A stretch of DNA of 25,552 nt, from positions 1 to 25,552 of the IMG/VR virus record IMGVR_UViG_3300022591_000063, one strand, 5' to 3'. The stretch's first letter is position 1. Each line of letters begins with the position of its first letter. Below, piece after piece: positions 6,124 through 12,762 of this stretch. Below the pieces are notes generated by a model. That model was given only the letters and a program-made list of their open reading frames with translations. It did no database searches and was not told the origin of the DNA. A program made the position numbers and the translations under genes. Origin of the DNA: a virus.

Positions 6124-6186
6124 CCGGCGCGAGCCGGAATAGAAGACCGGGGCGCGGTGACGTTCTTGCGGGCGTCACTCACCCGG
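6124..6186 (+). promoter_or_regulatory. Structured leader RNA ahead of the replication gene
   Basis: Two hairpins are visible. One is CCGGC-GCGA-GCCGG (6124-6137), capped by a GNRA tetraloop. The other has GTGACG (6157-6162) paired with CGTCAC (6173-6178), extended by CCGGG (6147-6151) with CCCGG (6182-6186). They end 12 bases before the AAGGAG site (6199-6204), so they could affect translation of the replication protein. Confidence 0.45.
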
Positions 6187-6209
6187 CCATCTCACCGCAA
6201 GGAGATGAA

Positions 6210-7073
6210 TTGCCAAACCGCATCCTACGGGAAGGAATCAACAGCAGCCCCCGAATAAACTCCCTCCCTCCCGAAGCTGAAATCCTCTACCGACGACTTC
6301 TCAGTGTCGTGGACGACTTTGGCCGGTTCTATGCCAACCTGACGGCTATCCGAGGGGCCTGTTGGCCCACGCACTTGTCAGCACCTTGTGAGCAATCTGT
6401 CGGCAAATCGCTGACAATCTGCCGACAAGGTCTAAATCCTCTCATTAGACTTTATGAAGCCAATGGTTTGAGCTATCTGCAAGTTACTGATTTTGGACAG
6501 AAAATAAGGTCAAAGAGCAAGTTTCCAGAGCCAGAAAGATGGCTTGACATACAATTGTCAGCAGATTGTCAGCAACCTGCTGACAAAATGTCAGCACTAG
6601 GCGAAGGCGAAGGCGATATTCGTATTGCGGAGTCGGAGGCGAAGGCGAAGGCGAAGACGGAACACGCGCCAAAGAACGGCGCGCTCGCTTTCGGAGGCAC
6701 TGCGCCGAAAACAGACCGGGAACGATGGTTTGCCCAGGAGTTCTGGGTTACTGGAGTCGTCTGGGTGAAGGTAGGGACCGGAGATGCCCGGAAGGCTTGG
6801 CTTGGGAAGGTCCACACCAGAGCAGACGCCGAGATACTGATTGCCGCAGCCCGCCGGCAAGGCCCCGGAATCGTCCAACACGCGATGGTGAACGGACATA
6901 GCGTTCTCCACCCGGCTACATGGATCAATCAGGAGCGATATCGGGATGACCCAGGGGCCGAAGAATTGATGGCAAAGGCTGGGGCCGTCGCTGTCCGGAC
7001 TGAAACGAAAACGGAACGAACCAACGCGGCCATCGACCGTGCATTACTCAGGGAGGCCAACGGTGAAAATTGA
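6210..7073 (+). CDS. Replisome-organizer / replication-initiation-like protein, 287 aa
   Basis: TTG 6210 is chosen as start because AAGGAG lies 5 bases upstream and it yields NRILREGINSSPRINSLPPEAEILYRRLLSVVDDFGRF, the N-terminal winged-helix pattern of phage replication initiators (lambda O-like and DnaD-like replisome organizers). The following region is polar and unstructured, and its DNA carries the iteron clusters. A Glu/Ala/Lys repeat (about residues 132-150) comes from a GAAGGC hexamer repeat, and a C-terminal domain (about 170-250) may bind the helicase or its loader. Such proteins bind iterons within their own gene and recruit the host helicase. The low GC of residues 70-115 contrasts with its neighbours and fits an origin. 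Confidence 0.7.
   Translation: MPNRILREGINSSPRINSLPPEAEILYRRLLSVVDDFGRFYANLTAIRGACWPTHLSAPCEQSVGKSLTICRQGLNPLIRLYEANGLSYLQVTDFGQKIRSKSKFPEPERWLDIQLSADCQQPADKMSALGEGEGDIRIAESEAKAKAKTEHAPKNGALAFGGTAPKTDRERWFAQEFWVTGVVWVKVGTGDARKAWLGKVHTRADAEILIAAARRQGPGIVQHAMVNGHSVLHPATWINQERYRDDPGAEELMAKAGAVAVRTETKTERTNAAIDRALLREANGEN
6375..6428. repeat. Iteron cluster 1 (five 9-mers related to TTGTCAGCA)
   Basis: Copies start at 6375 (exact), 6386 (one mismatch) and 6397 (two mismatches) on the plus strand, and 6409 and 6420 (one mismatch each) on the minus strand. Spacings of 11, 11, 12 and 11 bp place them on one face of the helix. Because 11 is not a multiple of 3, protein repetition does not explain them. 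Confidence 0.75.
6429..6550. other. AT-rich segment between iteron clusters (candidate unwinding element)
   Basis: By hand count 48 of 122 bases are G or C (about 39 percent), clearly lower than the GC-rich surroundings. It is flanked on both sides by iterons, as expected for the duplex-opening part of a phage origin. Confidence 0.5.
6555..6596. repeat. Iteron cluster 2 (four 9-mers related to TTGTCAGCA)
   Basis: Exact copies start at 6555 and 6566 (plus) and 6578 (minus), and a one-mismatch copy at 6588 (plus). Spacing is 11, 12 and 10 bp. Together with cluster 1 this gives nine sites inside the replication gene. Confidence 0.8.
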
Positions 7074-7641
7074 AGCTGTGGACATCAAGAGCGCCATCAC
7101 GAAGATGGGAATGCTCAAATACTTCCCGACCGATGAGGATGTGCGGGCTGAGATCGGCGCACTACTGGCGCGGATGTGTCCGCATCTTGAGGCCCTGCAC
7201 TGGCTCACACGAGCGCTGATCGACGGCGTAGGAGAGTGGCCGGGTCCGGCGGAACTTCGGCGCATGCTGGCGAGCCGCTATCGGCTGGCGGACGGAGACG
7301 AAGGGGACGCTCCTGTGTTGGCGCCGGAAGACATCGACTGGAGCCGATTTCCGAGCCACGCCGATGAGCGCGCGCTTCCGCCGGCCGCGCCGAAGCTACT
7401 GGAGGCCGCCGCGGGTGAACTGGCGACAATTCCAGACCGTCCTGAGCATGAAATATTCAGCGAAGTGCTCCAGCACTTCTCGAAGCCGTGGCCCCGACCG
7501 GAGCCGAAACTGGAGGGGCAACTCCGCGCGCGGGACGAAGAGCTGGCACGGCAGATCGCGGAGAGCGGGCGGAAGCTGACCGAAGCACAGAAGGCGGCGC
7601 GCCTGGCGGAAGTAGAGAGCGCGCTCGGGAGGCAGGCGTGA
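7063..7641 (+). CDS. Replication-module partner protein, 192 aa
   Basis: GTG 7063 is preferred because GGGAGG lies 7 bases upstream; it overlaps the end of the replication gene. The N-terminal 75 residues are helical and end in WLTRALIDGVGEWPGPAELRRMLASRYRLADGDE, a pattern I have seen in phage proteins coded beside replication initiators. The C-terminal half is acidic and Pro-rich, then a long charged helix (LRARDEELARQIAESGRKLTEAQKAARLAEVESAL). The position suggests a helicase-loader-like partner, analogous to lambda P beside O, but no ATPase motif is visible, so this is inference. Its stop overlaps the methyltransferase start. Confidence 0.65.
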   Translation: MKIEAVDIKSAITKMGMLKYFPTDEDVRAEIGALLARMCPHLEALHWLTRALIDGVGEWPGPAELRRMLASRYRLADGDEGDAPVLAPEDIDWSRFPSHADERALPPAAPKLLEAAAGELATIPDRPEHEIFSEVLQHFSKPWPRPEPKLEGQLRARDEELARQIAESGRKLTEAQKAARLAEVESALGRQA

Positions 7642-8651
7642 GCGAAGCGGAGTTTTCGTCCGGGGATTGGGTCGAGTGGAAAGCCGCCCTCTGGAATCGA
7701 GCGACTGGTTCGCTGTACTCGGTTGGGCGTCGTGGAATCGTCGCGCGAGTGCTTGACGACGTGATGGCTGTAGCCCCGCTCCTGATCGAACTGTACTGCG
7801 GTTCCTTCGGATGGTCTGCGGGCTGGCTTGCCGCTGGCGGTCGCTCGGTGGGGTTTGATCTGGAGCATCACCCGTGGCATGGCCCCGTGCCCGCAAATGC
7901 CGACTTGGTGTTGCAGGATGTACTGACGCTCAGCGGGGTACAATTTCGTGATGCCAGCCTGATTCTGGCGAGTCCCCCATGCCAGGCGTACTCCTACATG
8001 GCGATGCCGTGGAAGCGCTCAAAACAGATCGCGCGGGAATATCGCAGCGGCCTGCGTTCCGTCGCGCAGCTCAACGCGTTGTTTGACGCCTGCTTTCGGA
8101 TTCAACGTGAAGCCTCGCAAGCGGCGGGGTATCACATTCCGATGATCGTGGAGAATGTTCGCGGGGCTCAGCCGTGGGTTGGGCCGTGCAAAGCGAACTA
8201 CGGGAGTTTCGCGCTTTGGGGCGACATCGGCATGGTGGGCAATCGGATTGTGGCGTTTCGGGATGGCCAGCCGAGCGGACGGACGCTGAGGGTTCCGAGA
8301 AAATCCGCTGGTGTGAAGGTCCCAGGCTTCAACTTCCACCAGCACGAGAACGGAGAGCCAGGCGGATCATTTCAAAGCGCGCAGGTTAAATCGGCGACGG
8401 CAAACATCCCGATGTGGCGTGATAGGCCGCCAGAGAATCAATGGAGCGGAACGCATGGGATGGCACTGGACGGAACGAAGATAGGCGGCGACTGGTTCAG
8501 CGGCCCGCAAAGCACATACCGAAAGCACGGCAAGGCGGCATCGGCGATGATCGCGAAAATACCGAGGCCGTTGAGCGATTTTGTAGCGCGGGCATTCTGG
8601 CCGGAGGGCGCAGCGGAGATGGAGAGCCACGGGAGTCAGGGGCGCATTTGA
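7638..8651 (+). CDS. C5-cytosine DNA methyltransferase, 337 aa
   Basis: The enzyme transfers a methyl group from S-adenosylmethionine to carbon 5 of cytosine. Motif I is ELYCGSFGWSAGWLAAGG (about 51-68), followed by GFDLEHHPW; motif IV with the catalytic Cys is SPPCQAYSY (112-120); motif VI is VENVRG (171-176) with the proton-handling Glu. The later part is less typical; I cannot place a QxRxR motif VIII, so target recognition may follow a divergent phage subfamily. GTG 7638 overlaps the upstream stop. No matching restriction enzyme is present, so it is probably an orphan enzyme protecting phage DNA from host restriction or marking replicated DNA. Confidence 0.82.
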   Translation: MSEAEFSSGDWVEWKAALWNRATGSLYSVGRRGIVARVLDDVMAVAPLLIELYCGSFGWSAGWLAAGGRSVGFDLEHHPWHGPVPANADLVLQDVLTLSGVQFRDASLILASPPCQAYSYMAMPWKRSKQIAREYRSGLRSVAQLNALFDACFRIQREASQAAGYHIPMIVENVRGAQPWVGPCKANYGSFALWGDIGMVGNRIVAFRDGQPSGRTLRVPRKSAGVKVPGFNFHQHENGEPGGSFQSAQVKSATANIPMWRDRPPENQWSGTHGMALDGTKIGGDWFSGPQSTYRKHGKAASAMIAKIPRPLSDFVARAFWPEGAAEMESHGSQGRI

Positions 8652-8977
8652 CCTTCAGCGACGAAGAGAAGATCCGCATAATCGGCGGGATGCTCGCGTT
8701 GACGAGTTACCTCGGCGGAAAGCCGATGCACGCGATCTGGCTCAGCCAGTACGGCACCATCACGGTGCAGCAGAAGATACTCGGTCCAGTTCGACGCATC
8801 GGATGGAAGCAGGCGGCGCGCATCGTGGAAACCGGCCGGGTGAACTTCACGGAGATGGGCGGATCGGTCGGGCGGCCAATCGCGAGGATAGCCCCAGCGC
8901 GCGCATTAGCTCCCCCAGGACGGGCCGGAAGGCCCCCGGAGGATGTCCGGGTGCCTGGAAGCAGACGGAGGGCGTAG
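8648..8977 (+). CDS. Hypothetical protein, 110 aa
   Basis: TTG 8648 overlaps the methyltransferase stop (TTGA) and is the simplest start. The first 65 residues look folded, with helices around DEEKIRIIGGMLALTSYL and WKQAARIVETG and a stretch IWLSQYGTITVQQKIL between them, which could include a helix-turn-helix. The last 40 residues are Arg, Pro and Gly-rich and probably disordered. No domain is recognised. As the last gene of the replication operon it may be regulatory. Confidence 0.5.
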   Translation: MTFSDEEKIRIIGGMLALTSYLGGKPMHAIWLSQYGTITVQQKILGPVRRIGWKQAARIVETGRVNFTEMGGSVGRPIARIAPARALAPPGRAGRPPEDVRVPGSRRRA

Positions 8978-8986
8978 CGGGGCTCT

Positions 8987-9014
8987 TTGCCTCGAACCGT
9001 GGTAAAAGTAGACT
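8987..9014 (+). promoter_or_regulatory. Promoter for the ParB-like gene
   Basis: TTGCCT (8987-8992) and TAGACT (9009-9014) are 16 bp apart. ATG 9025 follows the -10 by 10 bases, so the transcript would carry only about 3-4 untranslated bases. No Shine-Dalgarno sequence is visible. Confidence 0.5.
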
Positions 9015-9024
9015 CAGGTACACT

Positions 9025-9603
9025 ATGGCAGCGAAAGGACAGCCCAAGACCGGCAGTAGAAGGCGCATCACGCTTCTAACGCTCCCTGTCGATTCGCTGC
9101 AGGCGCTCCGCCGCAATCCGCAGTATCTCAGCGAAAAGCAGATGGAGGGGCTCAAGCGTTCTATCGAGCGCGACGGCTTTCTGGCGCCCATCGTCGTTCG
9201 CAGACTGCGCAAGTCCGTGGGTCGGCAGATGTACGAGATTCTGTCAGGCAATCATCGCGTGATGGCGTGCCGGGAGTTGGGACACAGCGAGATCGATTGT
9301 GTGCTAATCCATCCGTGCAGCGATGCGATGGCCGCTCGCATCGCCATGAACATGAACACCGTACACGGCGATCCGAATGTCGAACTGATCGCGCCTTTTC
9401 TCTCTGCGCTGGATGATCAGACGCTCTCGGAGATCTACTTGCCAGATGAAATGGCCAAACAAATTCGGGAGTTCGACGCCGTGCTGCAACAGCGACTGTC
9501 GGAGCTACAGATTCCCGATGCGCTGGACAACGAGAGTCCCAAGGGAATACCAAACTGTGTGTGCTCCACATGCAAACGACGCCACGTTGCCCTGACTTCG
9601 TAG
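9025..9603 (+). CDS. ParB/sulfiredoxin-fold nuclease-like protein, 192 aa
   Basis: Residues about 17-95 follow the ParB N-terminal domain: LPVDSLQALRRNPQYLSEKQMEGLKRSIERDGFLAPIVVRR, then YEILSGNHRVMACRELGHSEIDCVLI, where SGNHR (74-78) matches the GxxR box that binds CTP or phosphate in this fold. The C-terminal half is helical and ends with CVCSTCKRRH, a possible zinc site. Chromosomal ParB partitions DNA, but stand-alone phage proteins with only this domain are of mostly unknown function, with nuclease, regulatory or modification roles proposed. It overlaps the GNAT gene by about 40 bases, which ties the two together. Confidence 0.78.
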   Translation: MAAKGQPKTGSRRRITLLTLPVDSLQALRRNPQYLSEKQMEGLKRSIERDGFLAPIVVRRLRKSVGRQMYEILSGNHRVMACRELGHSEIDCVLIHPCSDAMAARIAMNMNTVHGDPNVELIAPFLSALDDQTLSEIYLPDEMAKQIREFDAVLQQRLSELQIPDALDNESPKGIPNCVCSTCKRRHVALTS

Positions 9604-10019
9604 CCGAGCAGGGCCGGGCGAACGAGTATCGCCGGGCGAAGGCGATTCTCAACCACGGCAAGCATCCGACGTTCATCGGTCGCTCGCTCTATGCGACATG
9701 CGCGCGCAACGGGGGCGTCTGTTTCTTCCGTGTGGGATCGACGGACGCGGCCGTAGCTATGATCGGGATGCGCACGAACTGCCTGCTGGTGCTCTGTGTC
9801 GAGCCGCACTTCCGCCGCCTCGGTCTGGGCGCGGCCGCGCTTGCGTATCTGCAGTGCAGCTTCGCCCGCGTCGTCGAGAGTGCCGTGCCATGGTTTGAGC
9901 GCCAGGGCTTCATCTCTATCGGCGAGATGAAGCAGGGTAAGTCGTTGAAAACACAGGTTATGGTGTTAAGCAGTCTGCGCGAGTTGGCGGGGCGGGTAAG
10001 CAGACTCCTAACTCCTTGA
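9561..10019 (+). CDS. GNAT-fold acyltransferase, 152 aa
   Basis: The CoA-binding motif is clear: LLVLCVEPHFRRLGLGAAALAYL (about 75-97), with RRLGLG as the pyrophosphate-binding loop, followed by VPWFERQGFISIGEM, the usual GNAT C-terminal strand and helix. The first 50 residues (ANEYRRAKAILNHGKHPTFIGRSLY) are specific to this phage group. The substrate is unknown. Mu Mom, which modifies adenine in DNA, also has a GNAT fold, so DNA modification together with the ParB-like neighbour is possible but unproven. GTG 9561 is used here; ATG 9570 in the same frame is an equally good start. Confidence 0.72.
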   Translation: MLHMQTTPRCPDFVAEQGRANEYRRAKAILNHGKHPTFIGRSLYATCARNGGVCFFRVGSTDAAVAMIGMRTNCLLVLCVEPHFRRLGLGAAALAYLQCSFARVVESAVPWFERQGFISIGEMKQGKSLKTQVMVLSSLRELAGRVSRLLTP

Positions 10020-10074
10020 TTATAAAGGCGGTAAAGTCGTCAAAAAAACGATCCCAAATCGCACGGCAATCGAG

Positions 10075-10110
10075 TATACTGTAATTGATCTCAGCCAGAG
10101 ATCAGGAGAA
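10075..10110 (+). promoter_or_regulatory. Promoter -10 plus dyad before the 10119 gene
   Basis: TATACT (10075-10080) is a good -10 box without a good -35. Just downstream is a perfect 7-bp inverted repeat TGATCTC-AGCCA-GAGATCA (10086-10104) immediately followed by GGAGAA (10105-10110). The dyad may be an operator, or an mRNA hairpin next to the ribosome binding site. Confidence 0.5.
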
Positions 10111-10118
10111 AACGAGCC

Positions 10119-10340
10119 ATGCTTATCGAACGAATCGACAAACAAAGCAACAGCGGCGGGTTTATTGGCGCAAACCAGCACGCAACGGAGTCGTATGCGG
10201 GCGAGGTGAACGGCAAGTCCTTTGAAGTAACGATAGATTCTTGCGCGTCTCCATCGTGGGGCGGAAAGGATCTGGGCTCTCTCGACCAAGACGATTGCAT
10301 TGAAATTCTCAACGCGATTTCTGCATTGAGTGACTTATGA
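10119..10340 (+). CDS. Hypothetical protein, 73 aa
   Basis: The ATG at 10119 has an AGGAG site upstream and its own promoter. The peptide is polar and acidic toward the end (DLGSLDQDDCIEILNAISALSDL), with a Gly/Ser-rich first half that could form a small beta sheet (YAGEVNGKSFEVTID). No domain is recognised. Its stop overlaps the next start (ATGA). Confidence 0.6.
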   Translation: MLIERIDKQSNSGGFIGANQHATESYAGEVNGKSFEVTIDSCASPSWGGKDLGSLDQDDCIEILNAISALSDL

Positions 10341-10468
10341 GCCATTCCACCATCAGCACGGACTACTCGAAACCGCTTGAAGTCATGTGGCTTTGTGCGC
10401 AGTGCCACCGACTTGAGCATCGGTCTTCTGCTGAGTCCCTCGCTGCCTCCTCGGCAGTCTCCGGATAA
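10337..10468 (+). CDS. Small CxxCHRxxH protein, 43 aa
   Basis: ATG 10337 overlaps the previous stop. The core DYSKPLEVMWLCAQCHRLEH is a pattern shared with HNH-type nuclease cores and with tiny phage zinc proteins, where two Cys and two His bind zinc. A full HNH nuclease would need more sequence on the N-terminal side, which is absent, so this is either a stand-alone zinc knuckle or a remnant. The Ser/Ala-rich tail is unstructured. It is too short for routine gene callers, but the overlap and motif support it. Confidence 0.55.
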   Translation: MSHSTISTDYSKPLEVMWLCAQCHRLEHRSSAESLAASSAVSG

Positions 10469-10526
10469 CGAGAAGCGTCCGGCTGGCAACCGGGGCCGGT
10501 ACGTAACCCGGCAAAAAAGGTCTAAA

Positions 10527-10823
10527 ATGGTCAACATCGCCTGTCTTTATCCCGAGCACTTTGCCCGCATCGTCGCGGGCCGCAAGCGCACCGAGTGGCG
10601 CAAGCGCAAGAGCGCCGATCCGCGACTGGAAGCTGTGCGCCCCGGCGAAGACCTGATGCTGTTGGAATGTCGCTCTATGCGCGCGCTGCGCACTCGTGTA
10701 ATGTGCATTCGGCGATATCGAGACACGTCTGGCTGGATCTACGCGATTCAGTTCGAGCCGCCCGAGCTGACGCTATCGACGCTGCCGCACTTGCAAGGCT
10801 GGCAGCGCCGCGCAATAATCTGA
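10527..10823 (+). CDS. ASCH/PUA-like domain protein, 98 aa
   Basis: The sequence CLYPEHFARIVAGRKRTEWRKRK near the N-terminus is the typical entry of ASCH-domain proteins, which have a PUA-like beta-barrel with a cleft for RNA or nucleotides; later GEDLMLLECRSMRALRTRVMCIRRY matches the barrel strands. ASCH proteins act in RNA-related regulation or as small nucleases or amidohydrolases. No catalytic set can be confirmed here. The ATG at 10527 has a purine-rich leader (AAAAAAGG). It precedes the terminase small subunit by 3 bases. Confidence 0.65.
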   Translation: MVNIACLYPEHFARIVAGRKRTEWRKRKSADPRLEAVRPGEDLMLLECRSMRALRTRVMCIRRYRDTSGWIYAIQFEPPELTLSTLPHLQGWQRRAII

Positions 10824-10826
10824 GAA

Positions 10827-11231
10827 GTGGCAGCGCCGCGAAAAATCAACGCCGACGAGTTAGGTACACTCGCTTCTTTGCAATGCACTCAGGCGGAACT
10901 GGCTGCTTTTTTCTGTGTATCTACACAGGCTGTCGAGGCCGCGCTGCGCAAGCCGGAATTTCGCGCCGCCTACGACAACGGTCGGCACAACGGTCTCATC
11001 TCGCTGCGCCGGGCGCAATTTCAGAAGGCGCTCGAAGGCAATTCCACGATGCTGATATGGCTGGGCAAGCAGTTGCTCGGCCAGAAAGACAGCATGATTC
11101 TCGGGGGCACGGGGCCGGAAGGAGCCATCGACGTCAATGTCATCGAGTCCGCCCGGCAACAGCTCGCTGATAGAATCGCTCGCGAGGCTGCCGCACAAGC
11201 AGCGGGAAGCGGCGATAGCAAGCCTGACTGA
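10827..11231 (+). CDS. terS: Terminase small subunit, 134 aa
   Basis: The N-terminal 45 residues hold a helix-turn-helix (ELGTLASLQCTQAELAAFFCVSTQAVEAALR), then KPEFRAAYDNGRHNGLISLRRAQFQKALEGNSTMLIWLGKQLLGQKD, a signature of small terminase subunits that recognise the phage packaging site. The C-terminal helix is for oligomerisation or contact with the large subunit. GTG 10827 is the only start that keeps the whole HTH. It overlaps the large-subunit gene by 95 bases in another frame, a tight arrangement that implies coupled expression. Confidence 0.85.
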   Translation: MAAPRKINADELGTLASLQCTQAELAAFFCVSTQAVEAALRKPEFRAAYDNGRHNGLISLRRAQFQKALEGNSTMLIWLGKQLLGQKDSMILGGTGPEGAIDVNVIESARQQLADRIAREAAAQAAGSGDSKPD

Positions 11232-12507
11232 AGCGCAGTGCGCCGCTCTGCTCTACCACTGGCCGTCCAACGCGCGTCCGAATCAACTTCCGCCTGGATA
11301 TCCGGGAGCGGCGAGTAAGCGCAGCGATTGGATACACTGGGTTCCCCTCGCAGGGCGCGGGTGGGGCAAAACCCTTGTAGGCGGTCAGACCGTGCGGATA
11401 TGGGCAGAAAACCCTAAAGCCAGAATCAACATCATTGGACCTACTGCATCATCTGTTCGCTCCGTTGTGATAAACGGACCAAGCGGACTGATGCAATGCT
11501 ATCCGCCCGGAGCCAGGCCAATTTTTGAGCCTTCGCTTCACCGGATCACTTTCCCGAGTGGTGCTCAGGCGGAAACCTTTTCCGCCGATGAACCCGAGCG
11601 GCTCCGCGGGCCGCAGTGCACCAACTATTGGGCGGACGAGCCATGCGCCTGGCGATTTCTGGAAGACGCCTGGAATAATTTGATGTTCGGCTTCCGTCTT
11701 GGAAGCAAACCACAGGGAATCTGCACCACTACACCAAAACCATCCGCGTGGCTGTCTGCTATCAGAGCAGCGCCGGAAACGATCTGTACCAGGCATTCCA
11801 CCTACGAAAATAGAGCGAATCTCTCCCCGGCGTTTTTTTCATCAGTGGTGCGTCCCTATGAGGGCACGCGCCTGGGAAGACAGGAACTTCTCGCCGAAAT
11901 TCTTGAGGACACGCCCGGCGCGCTGTGGACGCTGGCGATGATCGAAGCCAGCCGTATTCGCTTCTCCGATATCCGCTGGGACCGGATCATCAGGACCGTT
12001 GTCGCGGTCGATCCGGCAGTATCCACCACCGACGAAAGCGACAATACCGGAATTGTTGTGGTGGCGCTAACCGACACAAACCACGTGCTCGTGCTTGACG
12101 ATCAGACGTGTAAGCTCTCGCCAGCCATGTGGGGCGCCGTGGTGGTGACGGCGTATCGGCGACATCACGCGGACCGCGTGGTAGCCGAGGTCAACAACGG
12201 TGGTCAGCTCGTGGAGCGCAATATTCGCATTATCGAGCCGAACATCCCCTTTCGGGCGGTCCGCGCCAGCTCGGGCAAGTATGCGAGAGCAGAGCCGGTG
12301 GCTGCCCTCTACGAGCAGGGCCGCGTCCATCATGTCGGGAGTTTCCCGGATCTGGAATCGGAGATGGCCACTTATGTCCCTGGCGAGACAAAGAAGTCAC
12401 CTGACCGCATGGACGCGCTGGTGTGGGGCATTACAGAGCTTGTGGTGGACCCCGAAGAGGCCAGCCAGACGGCGTTCTTCCCGCCGTTCCAGATCAGCCC
12501 AATCTAA
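11137..12507 (+). CDS. terL: Terminase large subunit, 456 aa
   Basis: This is the DNA-packaging ATPase and nuclease. Walker A is AGRGWGKT (72-79), Walker B plus catalytic Glu is NYWADE (163-168), and the coupling motif is TTTPKP (197-202). The nuclease domain shows VVAVDPAVS (Asp 292), a VVAEVNNGG segment and DRMDALVWG near the C-terminus, giving the acidic triad of the RNase H-like fold. The length is normal for the family. The ATG lies inside the small-subunit gene; a TTG or GTG a little downstream cannot be excluded. The portal is 7.5 kb away rather than adjacent, because the accessory cassette lies between. Confidence 0.95.
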   Translation: MSSSPPGNSSLIESLARLPHKQREAAIASLTEAQCAALLYHWPSNARPNQLPPGYPGAASKRSDWIHWVPLAGRGWGKTLVGGQTVRIWAENPKARINIIGPTASSVRSVVINGPSGLMQCYPPGARPIFEPSLHRITFPSGAQAETFSADEPERLRGPQCTNYWADEPCAWRFLEDAWNNLMFGFRLGSKPQGICTTTPKPSAWLSAIRAAPETICTRHSTYENRANLSPAFFSSVVRPYEGTRLGRQELLAEILEDTPGALWTLAMIEASRIRFSDIRWDRIIRTVVAVDPAVSTTDESDNTGIVVVALTDTNHVLVLDDQTCKLSPAMWGAVVVTAYRRHHADRVVAEVNNGGQLVERNIRIIEPNIPFRAVRASSGKYARAEPVAALYEQGRVHHVGSFPDLESEMATYVPGETKKSPDRMDALVWGITELVVDPEEASQTAFFPPFQISPI

Positions 12508-12517
12508 TACATTTGCA

Positions 12518-12545
12518 TTGACAATCCGCCAAGCATATGCATAAT
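12518..12545 (+). promoter_or_regulatory. Strong promoter opening the accessory cassette
   Basis: TTGACA (12518-12523) is a perfect -35 box, followed after 16 bp by CATAAT (12540-12545). GTG 12553 comes 7 bases later with no ribosome binding site, suggesting a leaderless mRNA. A short palindrome GCATATGC (12533-12540) overlaps the -10. It probably drives the whole 12553-19843 unit. Confidence 0.65.
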
Positions 12546-12552
12546 TGAAACG

Positions 12553-12750
12553 GTGGCCGGAAGACGAAAGAAAACCCCCGAAGAGGTGAGCGCCAGCAGG
12601 CGCGCTGCGGCGATGGCCCGTTGGAACCACGAACCTGAGTGGTACCTGAAGGAGAAGGCACGCATGGCTCTGCGGGCCATTCTGCGCAAGTACCCGGATC
12701 TTCGTGACGAGGCGATAGAAGAAATGCAAGACAAGGCTGTTACCGAGTGA
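12553..12750 (+). CDS. Small basic helical protein, 65 aa
   Basis: The first 25 residues are very basic (GRRKKTPEEVSASRRAAAMARW), the rest is amphipathic helix (LKEKARMALRAILRKYPDLRDEAIEEMQDKA). This shape suits a small nucleic-acid binding or homeodomain-like protein, but no family is clear. It follows the strong promoter directly and begins with GTG, so it may be the regulator of the cassette. Confidence 0.6.
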   Translation: MAGRRKKTPEEVSASRRAAAMARWNHEPEWYLKEKARMALRAILRKYPDLRDEAIEEMQDKAVTE

Positions 12751-12762
12751 TAGGAGACTGGC

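Noticed and set aside
7938-7953. TACAAT six bases before ATG inside the methyltransferase gene
   Set aside because: The ATG opens only a few codons, so the match to the leaderless pattern is probably chance.
10484-10521. GC-rich hairpin followed by AAAAAA as a terminator
   Set aside because: The A-run is on the wrong side for a minus-strand terminator and there is no U-run for the plus strand.
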